From: Canna indica
Taxonomy: Eukaryota > Streptophyta > Magnoliopsida > Zingiberales > Cannaceae
Assembly (NCBI GenBank): GCA_034359265.1
Contig: CP136895.1
Location: 1,614,501 to 1,678,500, forward strand
Reading direction: 5' to 3'
Length of the DNA: 64,000 nt
The stretch's first letter is position 1. Each line of letters starts with the position of its first letter. Below, one piece after another: positions 48,201 through 61,273 of this stretch. The notes under the pieces are model-generated. The model ran no database searches and was not told where the DNA came from. It worked only from the letters and a program-made list of their open reading frames with translations. The translations under genes were made by a program, and so were the position numbers.

Positions 48201-51200
48201 TTCATCTGGGGTAATACCAAATGTAAGGGCTAAAGGGAAGGCGTCAACAAAGGTCACTGAAATTTTGAATAGCTTACAAGTGGAAGAGCCAATTAACTCA
48301 GCTGATGTAATAATCATGTCTTGAATCTATTTTGTGAATATACCTTTCAGATTGCTACTATTCATTAATGCTTTCATTATGGTGCTACAGATGGGAATTC
48401 CTGAGATAAATACACTTATTTTACTGGATAGAGAGGTACTTCTCTTTTGTGTTTGGAATTTTTGATTGACTATGGTATTCTACTGATGATTGGACAGCAG
48501 TCACTTATATACTTGATCAGCATATCTCCTGTAGTTTATTTTGTGGCCAAAGTGGGCAATAAAATGAGGCTAATACATTGGTCTTTTAAGCATGTGCGAT
48601 GACAAATTTCATTATCATGATAATCATGATTATGGTGCCAAGCATGCTTGCCATTGCCTTCCTCACTTGTCAACGTTTTTATGCAGCTAAATAGTTATGA
48701 ACTAATCACAATTAACAAAGCAAACACGAGGAGTAGGATGTTGTTCTTGTTTAGTGCAATTGTCCAACTTCTATGCATGGCCTTTTCATTTTTATACTGA
48801 ATTGAAACTTGTAGTGTCATTGCCTAAAATGTGGTGTTTGATTATCCTGCTGCATTGTTAGTTATCATCAGACTCATCCTTTGAACATCATTTGCTAATT
48901 CTATATCTACATGTAGGCTGCTACTTTGCTTATGAATTTCTTTGTCGTTCTTTTACACTAATGTTCATTCATTTGCTCTGTTTCTTAGCTCCCTATCCGA
49001 TTAAATTGCAACAGTCACACTAAAGTTTTACTTGTATTTTAAACAGTTTGATTTTCTTACTCCATGTGGTTGTAAGGCTTGATGACTCCTTAAGAAACTT
49101 CTGTTATAAGTTAACTTTTCTGATCTCACATGCACTGCAGGTTGATATGGTGACACCAATGTGCTTTCAGCTAACATATGAAGGGCTGCTAGATGAGGTT
49201 AGAATTGAAGGAGTACTCCTTGGAGTTGGAGGATAAAATCTAATGCTATTGGTCTTATCATTACTCAGTTTATTTCTGCAGATACCTTTAGACAATGACA
49301 AACGATTTGACTGAACCTAGCATATTTAGTGCGTTATTTTTTGGGTTTCTAAAATCTGAACAATTTATCGAAAAGCACATCAGCTAGAAAAGTAGGAAGA
49401 AAGAATGATACAATATTCCATTTTTGTGGCGCGAGGCATGCCAGGATGGAATGTGCTGGTTGATCCAGCTTGGCATGGCTCTGTAAAAACCATCTTGGTC
49501 TATAAAGTGCATGTTCTGTTGGGTTGTTGCTACATATTTTTTTTGCCCTAACTATTGGTATCTGCTTTTGATGGGTCCAAAATTATTGGTAGCATTAAGC
49601 TGTGCTCATGAGTGTTTGTTGGTGTATTTTACGGCATACTTACAAAACCCTAGCTGAAGATCTATTACCTCTGAGATCTGTTCAGCAAACACTGTTTCTT
49701 ATTATCAGATGATTCAGTATCTTCCTTCGCAAGATTTCAATGGTTCAAAATTCAAATATATATTATAAGTGACTTGAGCTGCAATTTTTAACTTCTCATT
49801 ATTCACAATTGTTTAGGTTGCTGTCTGTTATTATTTCTCCATACTATCCAATTAATCTGTTACAAAAACTTGAGTTGTAGGAATAGTTTGTCATACATAA
49901 TCACCTTTGAGTTTGCTTCATACTTGCAGATCACACTTATTTTAGATGTTCTTGACTTATTACAGCTCTTTACAAGATAAACCTTTTTTCTCTCCTTGGT
50001 TGTCTTAACTATTTCTTAAAAGATCAAGATACTTCTTTGACTTGAGTAAGTCCAGATGACTCTAATGCATTTTGCTTCTCCAAAGCTGCATGTTACTTCC
50101 TTGCAGAGTTTGCAATCATGAACAGATGGTGGCATGAAGTAAGAGCCAATAATACTCCAAAGGTGTTATGCATCAAATTCTACTATAAGTATATGGACAT
50201 AAGTGCAATTGAGAAGCAAATATGTCCAATAGTGTGGGAATGTTTGTGGTACATAATTCTCTAGTAATTGTGTTTCGATTAAATGGAAAACCTATACGAC
50301 AGCTAATTGTCAGGTAAGTTGTTAATAGATAGACAAAAACCACATTACCTTAAGTTTGTTTAGTTTTCTACTAGTGAAAATTTTCTAATCCTATTAACCA
50401 TCACTTTTATATGCATATATCATGTTAATGTGTAGTTGTGTGCACTATCTTGATGTGTCTCCTCATTTTGCTCTTCTACTAAATGACTAAGAAAGAATCT
50501 CAAAGAGGCCATTTATTATGTACCAGATTTCGAGAATGATACTTAATAGTTAATAAACTCTGCAGTGTGCATAGAGTATTATCTATTCTTGAAATGGAAT
50601 TCCTATTATTTATGGTCTTTTTTTTCTTCTATAAGACAGTGGCTTAGGATTTGTTGTCAGTCTTCATTTTCTAAGAGATTGTTTTATACAACATTCCTTA
50701 GGTATAATGAATACAATGAACTAATTGTTTAGTACATATTACATCTTAAAGTAATTTTTACTACTTAATATAACTTCTGCAAATCCAAAATTACTCAACA
50801 CTACCTTTTTTTAATGTGAAATATACTTATATGTAGATTTTGCAAATCAATAATGGTTCTGTGGAGATTGATTCCACTGTTATGGGTGGTGGCCAACAAG
50901 ATGGAAAAAAGATTAAAGTTCCTCTGAACTCAAGGTAATTATTTTGTTGGCTTCAAGTTCAGCATTTTGGTTATGCCAGGATTTCTAGATGCCAATTTCT
51001 TGGATACTTCGGTTGCAAACAGATCAATAAAGTTTCAAACTGCAGATAGGAGTTTTTTCTTATCCCTATATCTTGAAATATGTTGTGTTCTCTTAGTGCT
51101 AAATGGATGTCTTTTGTGGAAAAGATAGCATGTCTATTTAGATCCGACATAAATATATTATACAAGGAAAGATGAAAGAGGAAGGGGAAAATATGACCTA

Positions 51201-54200
51201 GAAAAAAAAGCACTCCCAAACATCCTATAATCGAAAAAGACAAGACACATACTCCCATTAACAAATAAAATGATTAGTCGCTTATACACTAGCCCATAAC
51301 ATGAACAACTTTCATGAACTTGCAGCAGCTTAAAGTTGTCTCTAAATCTTTTCCTTCACAATGCATCTGATAATATTGGAAGATGGGAATTGTTACCTCA
51401 TGAATTCAGCAAATGTACTATAGTCTTGGTTCCCACCTCCTAACAAATAAAGATATACTATCTTATTATGTATATTCTCCAGGTATTGCAAATATATCTG
51501 ATTTTCGTATATTTTGAACTTGGTCTTCTAATGAGAAATCTTTATGCCTAGCTATAAGCCTTTAAAAGTGGAAAGTGAGGAGAATATGATCAGGAGCTAT
51601 GTTGTGGCAACTGTAGTACTCACACAAAAACATTTGTTTCTCCACTTGTTCCTTGAAAGGCCATTGTTTAATGAATTTTATTTCAGAATGCGAACAACAC
51701 AAAAACTGCTAACTACTAATGGATGAACATTTTTGAAGAACTTCATTGAATGCAGATGATGTACATCTACATTTTGGATCTTTATGAAAGGACACAGAAG
51801 AGACTCCATAAATTCAAGGGTTGTTTGCTGGGAATGATTTTCATACCTATACCGAGATTTTGTTTGGGAGGTTTTAACAAAATGAGTACCAGTTGCTGCC
51901 CCCTTTTTCATTTTTTTAATTAAGTCTCGACTTATTTTTCCTTAAAAATATTACTTTTGAGGTTAATTTTAATTTTATTATATTATGTAACTATTGAAAA
52001 TCTATAAGATTTTCATTGTATAGATTCCTTATTTAGTTATGTTTTTTGTTTAAATTTGACTATATATAGATTTCTCTTATTTCTAGTCTATATACATTTA
52101 TTATTTGTTAAAAAATAATAAATTCTGACTGATTCCTATTATTGGGAGTTGGTATTCATACAGGCAAATTGGGTACTCTCATTCCTATACCTTGCAATCC
52201 TTCACTGGAATGGATTCGTCCCATTCCATGGGATTCAATTCCAACTTGGCAACCAAACGGTCACTTAGTATAATTAAGCATTAGAAGAAAAAGCTAAAAG
52301 CAAAGACAAGTACAAGTTGTTGTGGTATTTACTGACTTTACTAGTCAAACTGAGGATTTTTACATATTGGACTTTAACATTTTATTCAATAGATATTGTG
52401 GACACTAAATATAATAACCAAGGATTGGTACCCATATTTGCATTATGTTTGTTAGATGTGTGTGGTACAGCTGGTTATAATGTATGAATTACCTGTATAC
52501 AATAAATCTGATGGACCAGGAACTATATGGGTATGGTACAGCCGTAGAAGCCTATCAGATCTTATAACAAAGTACCCACAAAAGATGCATGCTATCTGAT
52601 ATGAGTTGCTCACTTTAGTATCTGATCTTATTAGACCAATATATATCACTTGTATCGGTTGGTAACTGTTGTCCTTGAGTCCTTGACTTAAAAGTACTAT
52701 TACCACTGGTATAACCTGTTTTCTTTTGCATGCATTCAGTATGTATAATGCATTTGTGAATTTCCTAGTTGAGTCTCTATATTTTACCACAAGGTAGGTA
52801 TTTTCAAAAGGCCAGATTGAATGCGATTCAGATGAATTATGTGCTAAACAAAAGTTGACATAAGCATTTTGTTGTCTACCGCGATAAGAGCTCGGCAAAT
52901 ATATGCATGCAGATTTTTTATTACTGCACTTCTCGCGTTGCCCTAATTGTAAGAATGTAAAACTGAACGTAATTTATAATGATTCCTATCATACATGTGA
53001 CTTCATATTTTCTATATGTTTTTTTTTTCAGTGACAAGTTGTACAAGGAAATTCGGGATCTGAACTTTGAAGTTGTGGTTCAGGTTGCTATGTGTTCTTC
53101 AATTTTTTTTTTCACGTTCACTTGCAACCTTCTATTGGACTTGTATAATCAAATGTGTATGGTTTCTCTGATAATAACAATTTCAGGTTCTGAGGCAAAA
53201 GGCAACTTCAATCCAACAAGATTATGCAGAAGTAAAATCTACTGTAAGGACTCTAGCTACATACTTCTATTCATTACCATTGAGCAGCATAATGTTCACA
53301 CCAATTCAAGGTCTCTTACAATAATAAGGTGTTGTCATAATGCTATATGTTAATGCTATACAATTTGCATTTTTATGCATTCTCTACTGATTGCTCTAAT
53401 GTTAAATGTCTTGGCACTACTCTCACAGAAACTAAACTGGCTTGTCTATTTCTTTTGGATTAAACCTCAGACATTAGAAATGCAATAGACCTCATGCTTT
53501 AAATGAAGCGAAAACCATATGCCTTCATTTAACACTATTTCCAAAGTAGTCCAGTAGCGTGGCTAAATTTGCACCAATTTTTACGTTTAGTACTTAATAA
53601 ACCTTAGTTTGTTATTGAAAATTTCCTCTCTAGCCAGTTAGAGAATATTTTCTTCTGTTGTTTTCTTATTGTTAAGTTGATACTTGGAGCAGTTCTAGCT
53701 CCAAATAGTTTAAATATAATATTTATGATTTCTATAATTACTTATTTATGACTTACCCTTTTATATGACAGTCACAATCTGTATCTGAACTGAAGGATTT
53801 TGTTAAGAAGTTAAACTCACTACCTGAAATAGCTGTAAGTTTTGTCTTTTCACCTTCTTCCAATTCAAGATTGTACATGAACTTACAGCTGATTATTTTT
53901 CTACTCACTACCTGAAATAGCTGTAAGTTTTGTCTTTTCACCTTCTTCCAATTCAAGATTGTACATGAACTTACAGCTGATTATTTTCTACAGAGGCACG
54001 TAAATCTTGCTCAACATTTGCAATCTTTTACTTGTAAACCATCTTTCCATGCTCGACTAGACATAGAGCAAACACTGCTTGAACTTCAGAATTATGAAAT
54101 GTAAGCTAATTTATACTTCCCTTCTGTTTCCGAATATTAGCTAAGTAGGAATTGTTATATTGTTGCACAATTTTTAATCTCTTTTCCACATAAGTTGTTT

Positions 54201-57200
54201 CATCTACATTAATATATGATCTTAAATTAAAAATCTTCATGAGATTAACTAAAATCAAACAATATACACTAAGTCTGAGAAGGTTTAGGTGGAGTCCAGA
54301 ATTTTGTCTCAAGTCTTCTAAATATTTATTTCTTTATTATAATGTTGTCAACTGATTATTACATATTTAGTTGAAATAAATGAGGGTTCTAATCTTATTT
54401 AAATTTTGGTATGGAGTTGTTTTTTCAAATTTTCATAATTAATATTTTGCTTTTATCAAAAATAAAGATCATAATTTGAACCAGCCAAATCTGACAACAA
54501 TAAAAATAATAATTTAGATCCTGATTAGAGTGAAAACAAGAGAAGGATAGTTTGGCAGGAAGCTTTTTGAATGTTTTTCATATCCTTTATTTTTGAAATC
54601 TCTTTTTTATTGTATTAGGTAAAAGGATAGTTAGGAATTTAAGTTTTAATGGTATATTAATTTATGGATACTATTTGTTACTATTCCATGGTTATCTTCC
54701 TCTTCTACCTCTCCTAAAATATCATCATACTTCTGATATTTGTTTTCTCTATCACAATTTTCTGTCCCTCTCACCCTTCACTTTTTTTTTTACTTTTTTG
54801 TACTCTAATTGTATTTGCATCATAATGACAGATGTTTTGAGTACATTGAGGAGATGATCCACAAACAAGAACCACTTGTTAATGTGCTGCGGTTACTGGT
54901 TTTATTTTCCATTACTAACAATGGTCTTCCAAAAAAAAACTTTGATTATTTGAGGTAATTTTCATTATTATCCTATCAATGCATTTTTTATGCTCTTTTC
55001 TAAGTTATAGAAATACTGTTGTAGCTATAAGTTAATGACTTTAATGATAAAATTACAGTTTCTTTTAAGTATTGGTGTCAGAAGTCAGAACTTTTGGTCA
55101 TAGAACAATTTTAGTTTTCTTTTTGCAAAACATTTTCAATTAAAGCTCCAGGATGTCTTTTGATGTTTATCTATTTGCTAGTAGTGATGCCTTCCTGATG
55201 GAGTTGAAAAAATTGAATGTTTAGGACTTTAGGTAGTCTCGAACACTGTCCATTTTGAAATATCAGAAGACAATTATGATGATAAAATTCAGTAAAAGAT
55301 ATTTAAAGTTTTGAAGTGTCATAATTTAGGCAGATTATCATCATCCAAACCATAGGTACATGCCTCAATTGCCTTTATCAAAATAATTAGCAGTGGATTA
55401 ATGTGGCTTCTTATTTCTGTCACAGATTTACAGTGTTGTCACCTGTTAATAAATCTTATTTAGATGAGATAAATGATAGTTTTCAAATATTTGGTTCTTA
55501 CAGTTCGTCCACACATTTAGTCAAGCATTTTCAGATGTCATTTCTTGAGCTATATTAAACATTTGCCATATGTTTTGCATTGTTTTGCAGCCATATGTTT
55601 CAGATGTCTCATTGTCATCAACGTTGTTTCTCAAACTCTAATGAATAGTTAGTTCCATAATATCTCTTGTACAAGATGTATTTTTTAGATTTTGATGCTG
55701 CTGTGTTGCCCCTTGCATAAAACATCACAAAGCCTAACTAAGATTTTGCTGAACGACTATCAGACTCTTTTACTTGTTACAATATTAGATTAATAGCATT
55801 ATACTAATATACTTTTATCCAACATATTTGCAGAAAACATATTATGTTTATTTTACTTTTTTCTATATTCCTGATCATTTTATTTTTCTAGTGAGTTATC
55901 ATGTTCTGTTACTCAAGAATAAGATGTCTCTGCTTTATCAAATAGGCGAGAGATACTCCATAGCTACGGATTTGAGCACATGACCACATTATATAATCTG
56001 GAAAAAGCAGGCCTGTTTAAGAAACAGGTAGGTCTAATAACAACTAGATCTTATGGTATTTGGCTAGGTTTGTTGTTTGATCTATTAAATATGTCTATTC
56101 TCTTTGTTTATATGGAAAATGATTCTTTTTGTTATTCTTCTCTATTGTTTTCTCCTTTGTATCAAATTTTGTTTACATTTGACCTGCTGTGAAGGAATCA
56201 AAAAGCAACTGGCTTGCTATTGCACGAGCTTTGCAACTTATTGTTGAAGACACTGACACTGCCAAGTATGTATACATTTGCAGTTCTGGTTTTTAATTAT
56301 ACTCAGTAGTCTGTACCTTATTCTTGGTTGTCATTTTTTTCTCTGTGACTGTACAATTGGTGCTATTTAGTACATTATGATGAAATGTAGTATGTATACA
56401 CCAGTAAAATTTGTTGAGAGTCCCATGTATCGTAACTATAGTCAATTGCAATTTATTTTATTGGAAGTATTTGTTTGTATAATATACTATAAGAAAGGGT
56501 GACCCGGTGCACGAAGCAATCCCACTTTTATGGGCTCTGGGGAGGGTTGATGTACACAACCTTCCTCCTGCTGCAGAGAGGTTGTTTCTGTGGCTGGAAC
56601 CCCGACCGCCAGGTCACAAGTGGGTAAACTTTACCGTTACGCCAAGCCATCCTCTCTTACTAAGTTTAGAAAGGGTGACTCAATACACGAATTATTCCCA
56701 CTTTTGTGAGCTTCGGGAATACTTCGTGTGTAATATACTATAAGCACAGTGAAAATACGGAAGTCTCATAAAGAATTAGATTTCAGGATATTTACTTTGT
56801 CAAACCTTTTCATTTTTCATACAACTTGAAATTCATATGGTACCAAAAGCATCTCTGCTGATGCACTATAAACCTTCATGCACAATTAATTGAACTAGTT
56901 ATCAATAGTCAGCCACTCAGCCACTTCAACGCATTTTGTTCCTCTCTTATATTTTAAGTTACCAAACTAAAATGAGAATTTCACTTGTTTTTGTATTCTT
57001 CAGAGTTTCATTTTTCCCATCATTCCTGATTCTTTGGATATACTGGGGATAGGAACTGCAAAAACAGTTTAAGTCCCATTTTCCTTTGTCTATAAAAGTC
57101 TCTGGTGTCCATCAATAAGTCCCATTTCAGCATTTGTTTCATATGCTGCTATCAGTTACTGGCCTTTTTTATTATATTATATTTTATTACTCATATTGTC

Positions 57201-60200
57201 ATGAGCTTATATTTTATTTTTATTTTTATTTATAGTTCAAGACACATTTTTCTGCATTACTTATATGGCACATTTACATTACTTTAATTAACCTAACACA
57301 ATGTAGATGCCTACACTCTAATTGTATCGTTGGTGGCACTGGCATCAATCCAGAAGCTTTGCATGTAAAATTGTGGTCTTAGTTACTGTGATTTTTTGAA
57401 TGTGTTCATGGAAAAACTAAATGTAAATCATTCATGTATTAATGCTTGAGCTTCCTGATTGCATTTCAGCCCCAACGATATCTCGTACATATTTTCTGGA
57501 TATGCACCTCTTAGCATTCGCCTTGTACAACATGCAATTCGATCTGGATGGTAAGTTTGTTCTCTGTCATGTCTATTTCCAGACATATTTAGTAGATAGT
57601 TCTAAATGATACTTATTAGTCCTGCTTCCTGATGTCTTTTCAATTAAGTGAAATTACTAATAATTTATGTTTGACATATGCTTATCCTTTGGAGATACTT
57701 AAAACTTCTCAAAGACCAGAAAATACTTGGTTAGAGAAGGCAAAAGAGGATGTGATGGATTCGTCTTTAGAGAGTGAAGTAGCAAGGAAAAGTGATATAG
57801 TTATCCTGGATGGGTGGGACTAATTTGAACTTGGAATATTTGTTTAGTCAGGGTCTTGTGGTAAGACTACATGGTCTTAATGCAGATTTGCTGAGCTACT
57901 AGTCTACTAGCATAATAATTAATTTTACCCAACAAAATCTGTCTGGATGGTGAGTTGATCCGCTATGATCTCCATAAATTTGCATGTCAATGCCAATATC
58001 TTCCACTATATTATCAACATTTTGATAACTAAATTCATTGAATTGTTTTCCTTAGGTGGCAAATGAAAGTTGCCGCTCCTACCTCCAGTCCCACCATACT
58101 ATTACCATCAACGAATTTGTTTCATCAAAAATAAATTATAAAGAGAGCAACTTATGTATCTAGTGGTAACAATAAAGTGAAACAAGCATAGCATACCAGG
58201 ATGGTCCATATCTGAATTCCAGTTATGGAAAGACAGATTGACAGCCTTCAATCCCACTAATTCATAACACATGTACCATCTGCTTCTGTAATAGGTGTAT
58301 CCCCTTCTGCTTCTGCAGGCTTGACATCATTCATTGATTATGTCAAGGTGTCATTAGTCTTTGTTATGCTTAAAAGAAGTGGATTTTGCTACTGAGTACT
58401 GACATATGCAGTTGATGAATGAGATCACCATGATCCTTTAAAGGTTTATGTTCACAATCTAATGATTTACCTAGTGGACATAATTGTATTCTATTTTATG
58501 TTGGATGGTTGCAATCCAAGGTTTTGGGTGAAAACTTCTTAGATGCAAGTTAGAATATGACAATATGATCTTTCTGTAGTTTGCCTCAGAAAAAATGTCT
58601 CTCTATGTAATATTTTGCTTATTATTTGTTGAAGTCTCTTACTGAAATATAACAGACACGCACATATACATGCTCCAAAGCAGATAAATAATCTTTTGAT
58701 TCGGGTTATCCCATGAAAAAGTCTAACTGTACAAGGCTCTTATTATTATCTTGTGAAAGATAGTCTGAGTTGAATACTACAGTATGCCATCCTTTTCTTT
58801 GACTAAGTAATCTTTCAGGCGCTCCATTGAAGAAATAATGAAGTTGTTGCCAGGACCACATGTGGATCTAAAGAGGGTAGGTTGGTTAATTTTTCCATCT
58901 AACAATTAAGATTATTGACAAAAGTGGAGCTGATTCATGAACTTCATATAACGATTTTTTTTATATTTGTTGCCGCAACAGAGTGTTTCTAATAGCAGTT
59001 CTTCACAAGATGCAAATCCTGTTTTCCAATCTAACCTTGACAGGTACAATCAAATTACTATAGCACTTTTCTAACTTGATCTAATAATTTCAATACTTTA
59101 TTTATAATGTGCATGATTGCGAGTGTTCTCTCTCTTCTGGTACATCCTAACCTTATTAATAGCTTGCTTTGTTGTTGGTTATATATTTAGTCAACAGACT
59201 TTTCCCCTTTACTGTCAAGTTCTGTAATTCAACAAGATTTTTCTTGTTTACTTAAGCTCATGGAGGCCTTCTGAAGCTTCTGGCATTGTGGACAAAGTTG
59301 CAATGACTGGTCGGTGTGGGGCTAGTCTCTTAACAAAATTAATCATGTGCATGCACAATTTAATAATTGAATCAATTGCGTAAATGTTAGTATACCTAAC
59401 CCATTAATTTGGTCATGTTATAACCTTCTTCTTATATTTGTTATAACGTACAACAATAATAATAAAAAGGTCAAATTTCTATCTATACAAAGGTCGATTT
59501 TTATTGTTTCATGCAAAGTTTTCTTTGATTTTCCTATATTTCTCCTTCCCTCAATAACATAGTCAATTCATCCTGTCAACTTTTTGAATTGTCCATTCCA
59601 TCTCAGTCTAGTCTTTTTTTTTGTCTGCTATTGGAGTTATACCTAGTTGTTTATGAAGGATAGCATTTATCGCTTTATCTTTTCTAGTAATCCCACTCGT
59701 CCATCTCAACAATTTCATTTTTGCTATATTTGTTATAATGTCTTCCCATGAATTAAACTGTTAAGAATTACCAGGATTGCTGATGGGCGCCGGTCCTTAG
59801 CTTTAGTGATATTCATTGGAGGAATAACTTTTGCGGAAATTGCTGCTCTTAGATTTCTTAGTTCACAGGTATGCTGCTGCACCTGTGTTACATTTTCTTC
59901 TTAATTTGCTCTTAAGAGAATTTATTTGCAATCATCTATAACAAAATTGAAAATGTTATGATGCATGAGGTCAACTAGTATCATATCAATGTCTTCCCAT
60001 GAATTAAACTGTTAAGATGTATGAACATTGTGTTATTGGGGAAAAAGTCATCCATTCTATTTATGTTGCATCTTCTGGAGTTCAGGAGTTGCTACGTTTT
60101 GTTGTGATGAACAGTGCACACATTTCCTCTTTATGCTCTTCAAAATTTTACTGTAACGCATGCTTTTCTTGTTGCTACTGCAGGAAGGAACCGGATATGA

Positions 60201-60273
60201 CTTCATTGTTGCAACTACAAAAATGGTAAATGGAACCACTATACTTGAAACCCTAATGACGAACAATAGTTGA
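45292..60273 (+). CDS. VPS33: Vacuolar protein sorting-associated protein 33 (Sec1/Munc18 family)
   Basis: 22 exons join in frame to 597 residues (Arabidopsis VPS33 is near 592): 45292..45344, 45440..45479, 45566..45646, 45815..46009, 47305..47415, 47502..47567, 48199..48306, 48391..48435, 49141..49197, 50837..50934, 53032..53083, 53187..53243, 53772..53834, 53994..54100, 54832..54954, 55946..56027, 56195..56265, 57470..57550, 58819..58876, 58982..59043, 59775..59868, 60184..60273. Telling segments are [20 protein letters not shown], the SM-family signature [34 protein letters not shown], and near the C-terminus [23 protein letters not shown]33 is the SM subunit of HOPS/CORVET, which tether and drive SNARE-mediated fusion at late endosomes and the vacuole. 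The first intron seems to begin with GC (AG|GCATCT). An 88-bp tandem duplication spans the end of exon 13, and a SINE sits in intron 17. Confidence 0.95.
53815..53990 (+). repeat. 88-bp tandem duplication across the 5' splice site of VPS33 exon 13
   Basis: The block 53815-53902 covers the last 20 coding bases of exon 13, its donor GTAAGTTTTG and about 68 bp of intron. It recurs at 53903-53990, differing by one missing T in a T-run near the end. The second copy runs almost to the acceptor of exon 14 at 53994. The donor is therefore present twice (53835 and 53923). Confidence 0.95.
56494..56730 (+). mobile_element. tRNA-related SINE with 14-bp target-site duplication
   Basis: The insert starts AAAGGGTGACCCGGTGCACG, contains GGTTGTTTCTGTGGCTGGAA followed by CCCCGACC (B-box-like) and TTTACCGTTACGCCAAG, and resembles the widespread Au-type plant SINE. 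A partial second head, AGAAAGGGTGACTCAATACA, follows at about 56667. The 14-bp TAATATACTATAAG lies on both sides (56480-56493 and 56731-56744), as expected for LINE-aided insertion. It is in VPS33 intron 17, sense orientation. Family name from memory. Confidence 0.8.
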
Positions 60274-61273
60274 GTTTGAAAAGGCCATGGATCATTGGAA
60301 GAATATAGCTGTCTCAATTGAAGTACTGCGCACATGGAAGAAGAGTGATCTTTTAGGGTTTGCATGTAAATTCAGAACCTAATGACCACCCTAGTTCGTG
60401 TACGACAGGAGGTTGCTCGGCACTTCTCAAGTGAACTGGCTTGTTGAATATGAATAATGCCTGAATAGTCCTGTTTCCCTCGGTGCCCATTTGATTGTAT
60501 TCCCATTGTAAAAGTTTTCGGTTGTACAAAGGAGGGTGGTTGTGGATGGATTGTTAAGCACTCTTGGTTGTTAGGGTTGAGGTTTCGTGAGTGATGAGAG
60601 ATACACATCCACTGTTTTTTTCACAATGTAATACTCGTCTGCTTTACAGTATCTATGCTAAATTTTAATCTTATGATGCACTGGTCCATTGGGGCATTTG
60701 AATTATTGAGTAACGTTGTAATTTTGCAGTTACATAAGATATTTAACATGCATATAAAATGTCTCATACGACTATACGAGCAAAAGCTCATTGTCCTTTT
60801 TAAGTCCCTCACGTGCATAACGGCTCCTCGTGTGCAGGTTGATCGGGCCTCGAGGTGTATTCTCATCCGACCCATCCTCCAAGTCTCCAACCACTCGGCG
60901 CTAAAACTCTATTCACAATATACACACTCTCATTCTTCGTAAGATTGGGTGGGTTCCTGCTCATAGAAATTGGGGCTCCAAATTGACCCCGTGAATACGT
61001 TACACGTAGGCGAACTTATCGCAGCGTGGGCGAACTTATCGTGTCGGGTCCGACAACGGGTACTTCTCACTTGGGTCAATAAAAGATATTCCTTTTCTTT
61101 TGATACCCTAACTCGCGTTTTTCTACTTGGCTTAACCTAAGCACATGAATCCAACCGATCCCACGATCCATCGCGTCGTCTCTAAAACCCTTTCCCTCTT
61201 CTTTCCGTTCTCAAGGCTTTCTCTCGATCCCCAGCAGTCCTCACTCGGAACCCAGGAAAGCGGAAACCCACCC
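60274..61273. other. Spacer between VPS33 and TRM6
   Basis: This 1-kb stretch contains the VPS33 3' UTR and the TRM6 promoter and 5' UTR, both genes being on the plus strand. An upstream ATG at 61145 is out of the way of the TRM6 start by 43 codons and in frame with it, but its added residues lack family similarity. No other gene is seen. Confidence 0.5.

Noticed and set aside
56507..56743. 78-codon open frame inside VPS33 intron 17
   Set aside because: It is translation of the SINE; flanking 14-bp duplications mark it as an insertion.
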